This document shows, one piece after another, positions 8,710-16,738 of a DNA stretch of 61,015 bases. Source of the DNA: Scytonema sp. UIC 10036 (GTDB lineage: Bacteria; Cyanobacteriota; Cyanobacteriia; Cyanobacteriales; Nostocaceae); assembly GCF_009725235.1 (NCBI RefSeq), contig NZ_WJFC01000067.1:1-61015 (forward strand). Direction: 5' to 3'. The first letter of the stretch is position 1; every line of letters starts with the position of its first letter. The translations under genes were made by a program, and so were the position numbers. The notes under the pieces are model-generated. The model made no database searches, was not told where the DNA came from, and saw nothing but the letters and a program-made list of their open reading frames with translations.

Positions 8710-11521
8710 CCATCACCTGCTAGAACTGTTTCAGGGACTGCGGAAAGCTAGGTTGTCCCTGAGAATAGAAGATTACCAGTTGCTTTGCCAAGCTTGGGAG
8801 AAAGGTTTTCGTCCAAACAACATTCAAGAATTAGGCGAATTATGTCGGCGCTTGTGGGTAAAGTCCTTGAAAGAGCAACAGCTTTTTGATGGGTATTTTA
8901 AGAAATATCGTGACCAATGTTTAGAGCAACTGATACAGTCGGTATTCCAACCAGAAACGAACTCGTCTTCCGATGAAACTAACCCTTCGTCTTCCGATGA
9001 ATCTTCTGGGGAAGGAAGAAAACTAACCAAAGGCTCATCAAGAGTTGCTCAACCCGATATACTTCAAGAGAATCTCCAACACAAAGGAGACGAAACATCA
9101 CCACAAACAACGTCAACTGAGTCACCTCTACTTGAGACGGTAATTACAGAAGCGGCGCGAGTAGGTCAAGCAGTTCCCATACCCCGCTCAACAGACTTTA
9201 CCCTGACAAAAGAATATTTTCCCGTACACAGACGACAGATGCAACAAAGCTGGCGAAAACTGCGCCTTCCACTGCGAGAGGGTATGGGAACGGAATTAGA
9301 TATTCCCGCCACCATCAAACGCGTAAGCCAAAAGGGATTATTTCTCGATCCCGTGCTTATCCCCAGGCGCACCAATCAAACTGAATTGTTGCTATTACTC
9401 GACCAAAGTAATTCCATGATGCCTTTTGCGCCTCTAGCAGAGCAATTAGTTCAAACAGCTCGGAAGGACGGACGTTTGGGGGAAACAAAAACTTACTATT
9501 TTCGCAACACTCCAAAAGACTCTCTCTTCAGCGATCTCGACTTACTACAAAAGCAACCCCTAACCGACATCATTCCCCATTTACACAAAAACCGTACCGT
9601 TGTCCTTATCTTCAGTGATGGTGGTGCAGCACGTGGCGGTTACAATCAAGAGCGAGTGAAATTAACTGAGAAATTTCTCAAGCAGCTCAAACCAGAGGTG
9701 CGACAAGTAGTATGGTTGAATCCAATACCAAAATACCGTTGGTTTGGAACTACTGCTAGTCAGCTGTCGGAAAAAGTCTTCATGTACCCCTTTAGCGAAC
9801 AAGGGTGGCGGGTGATGATTGATGTCCTGCGGGGAAAACAGGAACCGCCACCAGCAGAAGATTATGAGTATCTCATCGACTGGTCAGAGTTAGTCGCAAA
9901 TCAGGAATCAGTTGAGCAGCTCTATAAACGTCTTGTGCGTTTGCAACCAGCTAACATTAAAAACAACCCAGATGAGTTGTATCGCTACGAAAACGCTTCT
10001 CTTTACATTGCTGATTTTGCCAGACGAGGTCAAGCATACCTAGATTTAGCCTGTCACGCGGCTTTTCCGCTTGCTATCACCCCAGATTTAGTTTACTACT
10101 TGCGGGAGAACTTTTCCTTCTTTGACCAAAAAGGGAAAAAGTTAAATATCCCTTGGATTGCTGTTCCAGACCTCTTGCTATCGAATCTTTGCTATCCCAT
10201 AGGATATCAGCTGTATGAAATGGATAGCGCCGTGCGGCATTTGTTGCTAAAACTATTACAACAAGAAGAACGATTTGGCAACAAAAGGCTTGATGAACTG
10301 TCTGACTGCTTGCTTTACTACCTGCAACAAGGATTAAACAATCCAAACTTAAAGAACCAAGATTTTGGCGAAAATCCACAATGGATTGCGTTGGCTTACA
10401 CTAAACCCACCGAAGTCGCTCGTCAACTGGCTCTCATGCTACGCCAAACTTATTCAGGAGACAAAGCCGAAAAAATCAAAAGTGTATCCCTAACCGCAAC
10501 ATTTACAGAACCCCTCGCTGAAGCTAACTTTCAACCCCTTCTCACTTTTGCTCGTGGTTGGGGACGTTTGGCTAGGGGGTATGAAGAAGACGCGAAAGAA
10601 GTATTTGAGCAATTGCCTAAAAAATCACCCCAACTGAATGTAGAAGGTGTTAAGCTCTGGATTCCAGGACGCAAACTCCTGCAATTTTCCTTTGATGTTG
10701 TGACACTCAACGCTTCAGGAGAAGTCATCAAACGAGAAACTCACCAAGCTAAGTACTTTCGGGAAGACCTTGGAAATCGCGTAACTCTGGACATGGTCTA
10801 TATTCCTGGTGGTCGCTTCCTCATGGGTTCGCCAGAAACTGAAGAGGGACGTGATGAAGATGAGGGTCCCCAGCATGAAGTGACCGTTCAACCTTTTTTT
10901 ATGGGTAAGTACCCCGTTACTCAAAAGCAGTGGCGAGTTGTTGCTGCTTTTCCCCAAGTCAACCGCGAACTCGATCCCGACCCATCAAATTTTAAAGGAG
11001 TTAATCGACCAGTTGAGCAAGTTTCATGGTATGATGCAATAGAGTTTTGCGATCGACTATCAAAGTACACGGGAAAAAACTACCGACTTCCAAGTGAAGC
11101 GGAGTGGGAGTATGCTTGCCGTGCAGGCACGACGACACCTTTCCACTTTGGCGAAACTATTACGCCAGAGTTTGTCAATTATGACGGCAACTACACTTAC
11201 GCTTCTAGTACCAAGGGAAAGTCTCATGAAAAGACAACAACAGTAGGCAGCTTTAAAGTAGCCAACAAATTTGGCTTGTTTGATATGCATGGCAACATCC
11301 GGGAATGGTGTACCGATTGTTGGCATGAAAATTATGAAAGCGCACCTTCTGACGGCAGTCCTTGGTTTGATGAAAATGATAATCTTCGGCTGCTGCGTGG
11401 CGGTTCGTGGAACTACAATCCGAGGCATTGCCGTTCGGCGTATCGTAACTGCGACGACCCGGACAACGTGTACGACATCTTCGGTTTTCGAGTTGTAGTC
11501 TCCGGTGCGAGGACTCAATAA
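8693..11521 (+). CDS. SAV_2336-type / vWA / FGE-sulfatase fusion protein
   Basis: 942 residues from a GTG start inside the end of the MoxR gene. In order: an N-terminal SAV_2336-like helical region (about 1-80), a Ser-rich linker, a vWA-like domain with metal site D-Q-S-N-S at residues 237-241 and I-F-S-D-G-G near 305, a long helical/winged middle region (about 390-640), and a C-terminal formylglycine-generating-enzyme (FGE/C-type lectin) fold from about 697 ([13 protein letters not shown]). FGE active enzymes need two cysteines in the last segment; only one (CRSAYR) is clear, so it is more likely a binding domain. Its final 36 codons form a variable region (see below). Last gene of the conflict-system operon. 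Confidence 0.85.
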   Translation: MKPLNDHHLLELFQGLRKARLSLRIEDYQLLCQAWEKGFRPNNIQELGELCRRLWVKSLKEQQLFDGYFKKYRDQCLEQLIQSVFQPETNSSSDETNPSSSDESSGEGRKLTKGSSRVAQPDILQENLQHKGDETSPQTTSTESPLLETVITEAARVGQAVPIPRSTDFTLTKEYFPVHRRQMQQSWRKLRLPLREGMGTELDIPATIKRVSQKGLFLDPVLIPRRTNQTELLLLLDQSNSMMPFAPLAEQLVQTARKDGRLGETKTYYFRNTPKDSLFSDLDLLQKQPLTDIIPHLHKNRTVVLIFSDGGAARGGYNQERVKLTEKFLKQLKPEVRQVVWLNPIPKYRWFGTTASQLSEKVFMYPFSEQGWRVMIDVLRGKQEPPPAEDYEYLIDWSELVANQESVEQLYKRLVRLQPANIKNNPDELYRYENASLYIADFARRGQAYLDLACHAAFPLAITPDLVYYLRENFSFFDQKGKKLNIPWIAVPDLLLSNLCYPIGYQLYEMDSAVRHLLLKLLQQEERFGNKRLDELSDCLLYYLQQGLNNPNLKNQDFGENPQWIALAYTKPTEVARQLALMLRQTYSGDKAEKIKSVSLTATFTEPLAEANFQPLLTFARGWGRLARGYEEDAKEVFEQLPKKSPQLNVEGVKLWIPGRKLLQFSFDVVTLNASGEVIKRETHQAKYFREDLGNRVTLDMVYIPGGRFLMGSPETEEGRDEDEGPQHEVTVQPFFMGKYPVTQKQWRVVAAFPQVNRELDPDPSNFKGVNRPVEQVSWYDAIEFCDRLSKYTGKNYRLPSEAEWEYACRAGTTTPFHFGETITPEFVNYDGNYTYASSTKGKSHEKTTTVGSFKVANKFGLFDMHGNIREWCTDCWHENYESAPSDGSPWFDENDNLRLLRGGSWNYNPRHCRSAYRNCDDPDNVYDIFGFRVVVSGARTQ
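11396..11503 (+). other. DGR-like variable region 1 (FGE C-terminus)
   Basis: 36 codons from R-G-G-S-W to F-R-V-V-V-S. Compared codon by codon with 31398-31505 and 36180-36287, all three have the same length and 20 of 36 amino acids differ. Changed bases fall at about 16 first, 16 second and 13 third codon positions, and many of the thirds are synonymous. Islands such as TGCCGTTCGGC are invariant, and variable codons nearly all end in C or T, as if derived from AAC/AAT codons of a template. This is the signature of adenine-directed retromutagenesis of lectin-fold targets. No template repeat was found in the window. Confidence 0.6.
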
Positions 11522-11566
11522 TCCTTTACACTCTCCTCTCTAACCCTTTTCCTTCTTTCTTTTTTT

Positions 11567-11592
11567 GCTGCCTCTGGCAGCTCGATTTTTTT
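11567..11592 (+). terminator. Stem-loop with T-run after the vWA-FGE gene
   Basis: GCTGCC-TCT-GGCAGC is a perfect six-base-pair stem with a three-base loop, followed by a run of seven T (11586-11592). The same structure with one mismatch follows the third FGE gene (36342-36368), and a degraded one follows the second (31569-31580). It fits a Rho-independent terminator. Because it sits at a fixed distance behind three variable regions, a role in retrohoming is also possible but unsupported. Confidence 0.55.
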
Positions 11593-11816
11593 GAGATTTG
11601 CACGACTACCTATATTATCTATAAGCTCTCTAATCTTGTCAAGATCTGGCTTGAAGAATTAAGGAATTCTAGGAAATAGAATGTCCCATAGCATGGCACA
11701 GGCGGGGACTTCCGCACGACAAGAATTTTTCTATACTTTATCACAAGAAGTACGCGATCGCTTCACATAGAATCTATATTTTCTATAGAACCTAAATATT
11801 TTAAGGAAAATAAAAT

Positions 11817-12032
11817 GGTCAAGACGCCCACGTTCTTGAAGCGGCGATCGCTGGTGGAGCAAAAGTGTTAGTCACAGGTAACTTTAAGGACTTTATATCA
11901 AACAACGATACTCAGATTGTTGAGACGGGTAGGCACGCCATTCATAGTACACCAACTCATATTCTTCATATTGCACATCCAGAAAAGATGATGAATTGGC
12001 TACGGGTGGGAGAAATTCCCGACACAAATTAG
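11817..12032 (+). pseudogene. PIN toxin C-terminal remnant
   Basis: The frame from 11817 encodes about 71 residues nearly identical to the last third of the PIN protein at 37057-37599, including D-A-H-V-L-E-A-A, V-L-V-T-G-N-F-K-D-F and H-P-E-K-M-M-N-W-L, and stops at 12030-12032. There is no in-frame start. Immediately upstream (11765-11814), tagaatctat...ttctatagaacctaaat matches the promoter/operator of the intact antitoxin gene (36650-36686). A deletion of about 700 bases has therefore joined the promoter to the toxin 3' end, removing the whole antitoxin. Confidence 0.85.
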
Positions 12033-12037
12033 ATCTA

Positions 12038-12172
12038 CCCCCCTTAATCCCCCCTTATAAAGGGGGGAAACAAGAAATTCAGTGGCTTACCCCCCTTAAT
12101 CCCCCCTTATAAAGGGGGGAAACAAGAAATCCAGTTCCCTCCCCTTTCCAAGGGGAGGGTTAGGGTGGGGTT
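12038..12172. repeat. Tandem CCCCCTTAATCCCCCCTTATAAAGGGGGG palindromic repeats
   Basis: Two direct copies of a palindrome-bearing unit (cccttaatccccccttataaaggggggaaacaagaaat), about 55 bases apart, followed by a related ccctcccctttccaaggggaggg palindrome. The stems can fold as strong hairpins and lie 3' of ndhH, where they may act as terminators. Similar C/G-run palindromes appear near 58607. Confidence 0.75.
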
Positions 12173-12184
12173 AGTTGAAATATC

Positions 12185-13369
12185 TTAGCGGTCTACTGAC
12201 CCCATAATGATATCAATACTACCCAGAATAACTACAACGTCTGCTACTTTCATACCTCTGAGCAAAGAAGGCAGAATTTGCAGGTTGTTGAAATCAGCAG
12301 CGCGAATCTTCCAGCGCCACGGGAAGACGTTATCATCTCCAATGAGGTAAATTCCCAATTCACCTTTTCCGCTTTCTACACGGCTGTAGATTTCGCCTTT
12401 GGGAATTTTGAAGGTGGGGGCGATTTTCTTACTAATGTATTGATAATCAAAGCCATCCCACTCTGATTTCTTACCAGCCGCCAAGCGTTTGGCTTCTAAA
12501 TTCTCGTAGGGACCGCCAGGAAGTCCTTTGATAGCTTGCCTGAGAATTTTGACAGATTCGCGCATTTCTCGCATCCGTACCATGTAACGGGCTAAGCAAT
12601 CACCTGCTGTTTCCCACTGTACGTCCCAGTCAAAGTCGTCGTAACACTCGTAGTGGTCAACTTTCCGCAAGTCCCACTTCACTCCTGAAGCGCGTAACAT
12701 TGGACCGGAAAGTCCCCAGTTGATTGCTTCTTCACGAGTAATAGTGCCAATACCTTCAACACGACGGCGGAAAATGGGGTTATTGGTTACCAATCGCTCG
12801 TACTCATCAATTTTAGGTGTGAAGTAGTCGCAGAAGTCCAAGCACTTGTCTACCCAACCGTAAGGTAAATCTACAGCGACGCCACCAATCCGGAAGTAGT
12901 TGTTGTTGACCATCCGGTAACCAGTAGCAGCTTCCCACAAGTCGTAAATCAATTCTCGTTCCCGGAACTGGTAGAAGAAAGGAGTTTGAGCACCTACGTC
13001 AGCTAGGAAGGGACCGAACCACAGCAAGTGATTGGCAATGCGGTTCAACTCTAGCATGATAACGCGGATGTAGCTAGCGCGTTTGGGAACGGGAATATCT
13101 GCCAGTTTTTCTGGGGCGTTCACAGTAACGGCTTCGTTAAACATTCCCGCCGCATAGTCCCACCGACTGACATAGGGGACGTACATAATATTGGTGCGGT
13201 TCTCCGCAATTTTTTCCATTCCCCGGTGCAAGTAGCCAATGACTGGTTCACAATCAACGACGTCCTCGCCATCTAGAGTCACAATCAGTCGTAGTACCCC
13301 GTGCATTGAGGGGTGGTGGGGACCCATGTTTAGCACCATTGGTTCGGTGCGGGTTTCGATTCTTGCCAT
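12185..13369 (-). CDS. ndhH: NAD(P)H-quinone oxidoreductase (NDH-1) subunit H
   Basis: 394 residues, the standard cyanobacterial length. NdhH (49-kDa/NuoD type) sits in the peripheral arm of NDH-1 and forms part of the quinone-binding site. The start [25 protein letters not shown] and the blocks [20 protein letters not shown] and the C-terminal D-I-I-M-G-S-V-D-R are all present without interruption. It is transcribed alone and divergently from rsmH. The 296-base divergent spacer (13370-13665) holds no gene; a TATATAATTAAG stretch at 13640-13651 could be the rsmH -10 region. Confidence 0.97.
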   Translation of the reverse strand: MARIETRTEPMVLNMGPHHPSMHGVLRLIVTLDGEDVVDCEPVIGYLHRGMEKIAENRTNIMYVPYVSRWDYAAGMFNEAVTVNAPEKLADIPVPKRASYIRVIMLELNRIANHLLWFGPFLADVGAQTPFFYQFRERELIYDLWEAATGYRMVNNNYFRIGGVAVDLPYGWVDKCLDFCDYFTPKIDEYERLVTNNPIFRRRVEGIGTITREEAINWGLSGPMLRASGVKWDLRKVDHYECYDDFDWDVQWETAGDCLARYMVRMREMRESVKILRQAIKGLPGGPYENLEAKRLAAGKKSEWDGFDYQYISKKIAPTFKIPKGEIYSRVESGKGELGIYLIGDDNVFPWRWKIRAADFNNLQILPSLLRGMKVADVVVILGSIDIIMGSVDR

Positions 13370-13665
13370 AGATTTGGTGTGTTCTCCGGTCTTGGAAAAA
13401 TTTTAAAGAGAAGTCCGAGCAAGGATTTTAGCCTTTAGGGCGGAACTCAGAACTTTAGTTGAGCGCTCCACAAAGCTCGGTAGTTGGGGAGAGGTTGGCA
13501 GTAGGGGTTTTTACTTGATGTTTTATTTTGTTGCACTTCTTCATTAATTATATAAAGATGGGGCAAAAGGACGGGTTGTTGCAGGAATTTCTTTATCCAT
13601 AAAATTGTGAATTTGTAGCATAGATAAAAATAATCCAATCTATATAATTAAGGGAAAATGTTATC

Positions 13666-14565
13666 ATGAAAGACTGCGAACTACCGCTTGACATGGAAGA
13701 AAGTACATTCTCACACATTCCCGTCCTGAGTCGGGAAGTGGTTGAGGGTTTAGCAGTGCTTCCCAACGGTCATTATTTGGATGCGACTGTTGGCGGCGGA
13801 GGTCACAGTCGGCTCATTTTGGAATCTGCTCCTGATGTAAGATTAACAGCTCTTGACCAAGATGAAGATGCGCTAGCTGCAGCGAAAAAGGAATTAGCCG
13901 TGTTTGAGGGAAGGGTACAATTTATACACGGCAACTTTGCTGTCTGCGAATTTACTCAAAGCACTTTTCATGGTATACTTGCTGACTTGGGTGTTAGTTC
14001 TCACCATTTGGATACTCCAGAACGCGGTTTTAGTTTTCGTCGGGAGGCGCGTTTGGATATGCGAATGGATAGGAGACAATCTCTCACGGCGGCTGATGTG
14101 ATTAACGATTGGGATGAAGCCGAATTAGCAAATATTTTCTTTAAGTATGGAGAGGAACGTCTATCGCGACGTATCGCCAGACGTATTGTTGAAAAACGAC
14201 CCTTTCAAACGACGACAGAATTAGCTTCTGCGATCGCATCTTCTGTACCTGCTAAATACCGACATGGTAGAATTCACCCTGCAACCCGTGTATTTCAAGC
14301 TTTGCGAATTGCAGTGAATGATGAGTTAAGAGCCTTAGAAACTTTCTTAACAAAAGCGCCGAATGCTCTTGTACCTGGTGGTAGAATTGCCATTATTAGT
14401 TTTCACAGTTTGGAAGACCGGATAGTCAAGCACGGTTTGAGAGGGTCACCTTTGTTGCAGGTCTTAACGAAGAAGCCTATATTAGCACAAGAGAAGGAAA
14501 TTAGCAATAACCCCCGTGCGCGATCGGCAAAATTAAGAATAGCAGAACGGAAAACAGGTGTATGA
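13666..14565 (+). CDS. rsmH: 16S rRNA (cytosine1402-N4)-methyltransferase
   Basis: 299 residues, matching RsmH/MraW. The enzyme methylates N4 of C1402 in the 16S rRNA decoding centre. The SAM-binding motif [10 protein letters not shown] (about 38-47), [14 protein letters not shown] near 105, [15 protein letters not shown] and the C-terminal [12 protein letters not shown] are all visible. AAGGG lies eight bases before the ATG. In many bacteria rsmH belongs to the dcw cluster; here it is separate, which is usual in cyanobacteria. Confidence 0.96.
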   Translation: MKDCELPLDMEESTFSHIPVLSREVVEGLAVLPNGHYLDATVGGGGHSRLILESAPDVRLTALDQDEDALAAAKKELAVFEGRVQFIHGNFAVCEFTQSTFHGILADLGVSSHHLDTPERGFSFRREARLDMRMDRRQSLTAADVINDWDEAELANIFFKYGEERLSRRIARRIVEKRPFQTTTELASAIASSVPAKYRHGRIHPATRVFQALRIAVNDELRALETFLTKAPNALVPGGRIAIISFHSLEDRIVKHGLRGSPLLQVLTKKPILAQEKEISNNPRARSAKLRIAERKTGV

Positions 14566-15001
14566 ATCAGTTGTTCACACCAGCACCATGACTCGTTCAA
14601 ACTACTCTCTATTTAAGAAATGAAATTGAAAATATCAGTTCTCTCTTTCTACCCTCTGTGTTCTCTGCGTCCTCTGCGGTTTAAAAAGAGGATTTACATT
14701 ATAGAAAACAACATACGTAGATATAGCGATCGGGTGAGCACTGCACAAATAAAACTTAGGTTATTCTATGTATAATTAGGGAATTTTGAACTATGCCGAA
14801 AATTTCTAGACGGGAAGCGAGTCACATAAGTGGGAGTCTATGCAGACACGTTAAGACTAGGGTGAAGTCGGGTAAAATCGTTGCAGAACGGTGAGTCACT
14901 GGATAAAAGTGCGCTCAAAAATCTCGTCAACTTACGGAATTCACTCTCGAAAATAGCTGTATAATAACAGTAAGCTTAACAAGAAAGGAGGTAATTTAAG
15001 C
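14566..15001. other. Upstream region of the TnpB-type element; possible structured RNA
   Basis: The first half carries an interspersed ctctgtgttctctgcgtcctctgcggttt repeat (near 14651-14682). The second half (about 14800-14960) is non-coding and contains two cgagtcac/tgagtcac motifs (14818 and 14892) and several short inverted repeats. A TATAAT (14962-14967) stands about 35 bases before the TnpB start, and a strong AAAGGAGGTAA ribosome site is at 14984-14993. The stretch is a candidate for the left end of the element or an associated RNA; I cannot show folding. Confidence 0.35.
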
Positions 15002-16696
15002 TTGTCTATAATAACTATTCAAACCATAGCTCCCAATTCTCCTGACAATACAATAGCATTAGATTACTTGCGAGACTATGCTTTAGTTTTTGGACAAGCT
15101 ACTCGCACAGCTTTTTCAAAACGGAATCGGATTGGTCAAAACAAGACTAAAGAATCGGAGATAGAGAAACAAATCTGTAAAGAGCTAGAAACACGCTTTG
15201 GTTTATCCAATTCGGAAGCGAAGAATGTTTACAATAAAGCATCTGCCGCTTATGCTTCTCAAGCCGAGTTAGTAGACACTTATATAGATGAAGCGTTTGA
15301 CCGGATTAAGGGGATTAGCAAGACAATAAAGAAGTTAGAATTCAAGCTGAGTAAAGCTGTTGCCTCTGGACAAACTTCAACAGTTAAGAAATTTAAGAAG
15401 AAGATTCACTACAAACAGCAAAAAATCAACCAGCTTGAGGCCAAGATAGCACGTCTAAAAAAATCAAAATCTGATGGTACATTTAGCGTAACTTTTGGGT
15501 CATCCCAACTATTTGAAAAGCAGTACTCTTTAGAAAGAAACGGGTACAAATCTCATGAAGAATGGCTGGAAGATTGGCGTAATGCCCGTTCTAATCGTTC
15601 ATTTTTCATAGGTTCAAAGAACTTTCTTTCTGGCAACCAGTTAGTTAGGTATGATGCTCTTCAACATACGTTAACTATCACTTGTACTCCCGGACTACGG
15701 GCAAAGTATGGTGATAGTGTTACCCTGCATGATATCAGCTTTGCTCGTGGTGAAGAGTGGTTATTAGCAGCAATAGAACCAGTACGTCGCACCTCTACTC
15801 GTAATGGGAAAAATGGCGAGAAGATTGAAACTTATAGGAATGGCAGTAACCTACCATGTACCTGGGAGATAGTCAACAGAGATGGCAAGTTTTATATTAA
15901 TGCAACACTAGAAAGTCCCGACCCTCAGCTAAAGTCTTCGTTAGAAAATGGTGCATTAGGCATAGACTTTAATCCTGGTAGCATTGATTGGACATTAATA
16001 GACCGTCATGGCAATTTAAAACGCCACGGCTCTCTCAAGATAAATGTTCAGGATAAACGTTCCTTGCAGACTAAAGATATAATAGGTAAAGCTGTCGCAT
16101 TACTAGTAAGAATTGCACTTGAGTATGGCGTTCCTATAGTTATTGAAGATTTAGATTTTGCCAAAACGAAAGCATCTATGAAAGAAAAGGGCGCTAAATA
16201 CGCTCGGATGCTTTCTAATATGGCTTACTCTCAGTTCACCCAGATGATTAAGTCTAGATGCCTTAAAGAAGGTGTAGAATTGATAAAAGTTGATGCTGTC
16301 TATACTTCGGTAATTGGTACTACGAAATACATGGCAGTCTATGGGTTAAACTCTGGTTGCGCTGCTGCTTTGGTAATAGCTCGACGCGGTCAGGGTAGAA
16401 CTGAAAAGCTTCCTAACTCTTTGCATACTTATTTCAAGAAACCAGAGGATTTCTCGAAATCAGGAGCATGGAAGAAGGTTGCTAGGAAGATAAACATTTG
16501 TGGAGGTTATAACCGCCATAAATTTTATCATCCTAGTCACAAAAAACAGGTAAAGACTAACAGTCTTTTGTACGGCAAGCTACGGCAAACAAAAGTCTCT
16601 AGTAGGCGTGATACTGTACAGGTTTTAGTAACCCCTTATATCCATCAAAAACCCCGCGCTGTCGGTTGTCCTGACCTTAAGGGCGTGAATCCTTAA
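15002..16696 (+). CDS. TnpB-like protein (IS200/IS605 accessory family, stand-alone)
   Basis: 564 residues from a TTG chosen because a strong ribosome site (AAAGGAGGTAA) stands eight bases upstream. TnpB proteins are RNA-guided RuvC nucleases carried by IS200/IS605 and IS1341-type elements. RuvC-I Asp is D322 (G-I-D-F-N-P-G), and RuvC-II Glu is E382 (V-I-E-D-L-D-F). The expected third Asp is not seen: the matching segment reads G-L-N-S-G-C-A-A-A-L-V-I-A-R-R (N450). No CxxC zinc finger lies between motifs II and III. A basic coiled coil occupies about 105-160. No TnpA is nearby. It may be a divergent active branch or a nuclease-dead derivative. Confidence 0.8.
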   Translation: MSIITIQTIAPNSPDNTIALDYLRDYALVFGQATRTAFSKRNRIGQNKTKESEIEKQICKELETRFGLSNSEAKNVYNKASAAYASQAELVDTYIDEAFDRIKGISKTIKKLEFKLSKAVASGQTSTVKKFKKKIHYKQQKINQLEAKIARLKKSKSDGTFSVTFGSSQLFEKQYSLERNGYKSHEEWLEDWRNARSNRSFFIGSKNFLSGNQLVRYDALQHTLTITCTPGLRAKYGDSVTLHDISFARGEEWLLAAIEPVRRTSTRNGKNGEKIETYRNGSNLPCTWEIVNRDGKFYINATLESPDPQLKSSLENGALGIDFNPGSIDWTLIDRHGNLKRHGSLKINVQDKRSLQTKDIIGKAVALLVRIALEYGVPIVIEDLDFAKTKASMKEKGAKYARMLSNMAYSQFTQMIKSRCLKEGVELIKVDAVYTSVIGTTKYMAVYGLNSGCAAALVIARRGQGRTEKLPNSLHTYFKKPEDFSKSGAWKKVARKINICGGYNRHKFYHPSHKKQVKTNSLLYGKLRQTKVSSRRDTVQVLVTPYIHQKPRAVGCPDLKGVNP

Positions 16697-16697
16697 G
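16676..16697 (+). other. Right-end hairpin of the TnpB-type element
   Basis: CTTAAGG at 16676-16682 pairs perfectly with CCTTAAG at 16691-16697 around an eight-base loop (gcgtgaat). The hairpin overlaps the stop codon of the TnpB gene. IS200/IS605-type ends are marked by such subterminal hairpins, and TnpB guide RNAs come from this end. The exact boundary of the element is not determined. Confidence 0.5.
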
Positions 16698-16738
16698 TTT
16701 GCCCAGGTTTTAATCAGCGCCAACAATAGCAGAAAGAA

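Noticed and set aside
11060..11518. 152-residue minus-strand frame over the FGE domain
   Set aside because: Antisense of the conserved FGE coding region with Thr/Arg-rich low-complexity translation.
8693..11521. True formylglycine-generating enzyme activity of the FGE domain
   Set aside because: Only one of the two active-site cysteines is clear, no sulfatase gene is nearby, and the C-terminal segment is hypervariable between copies.
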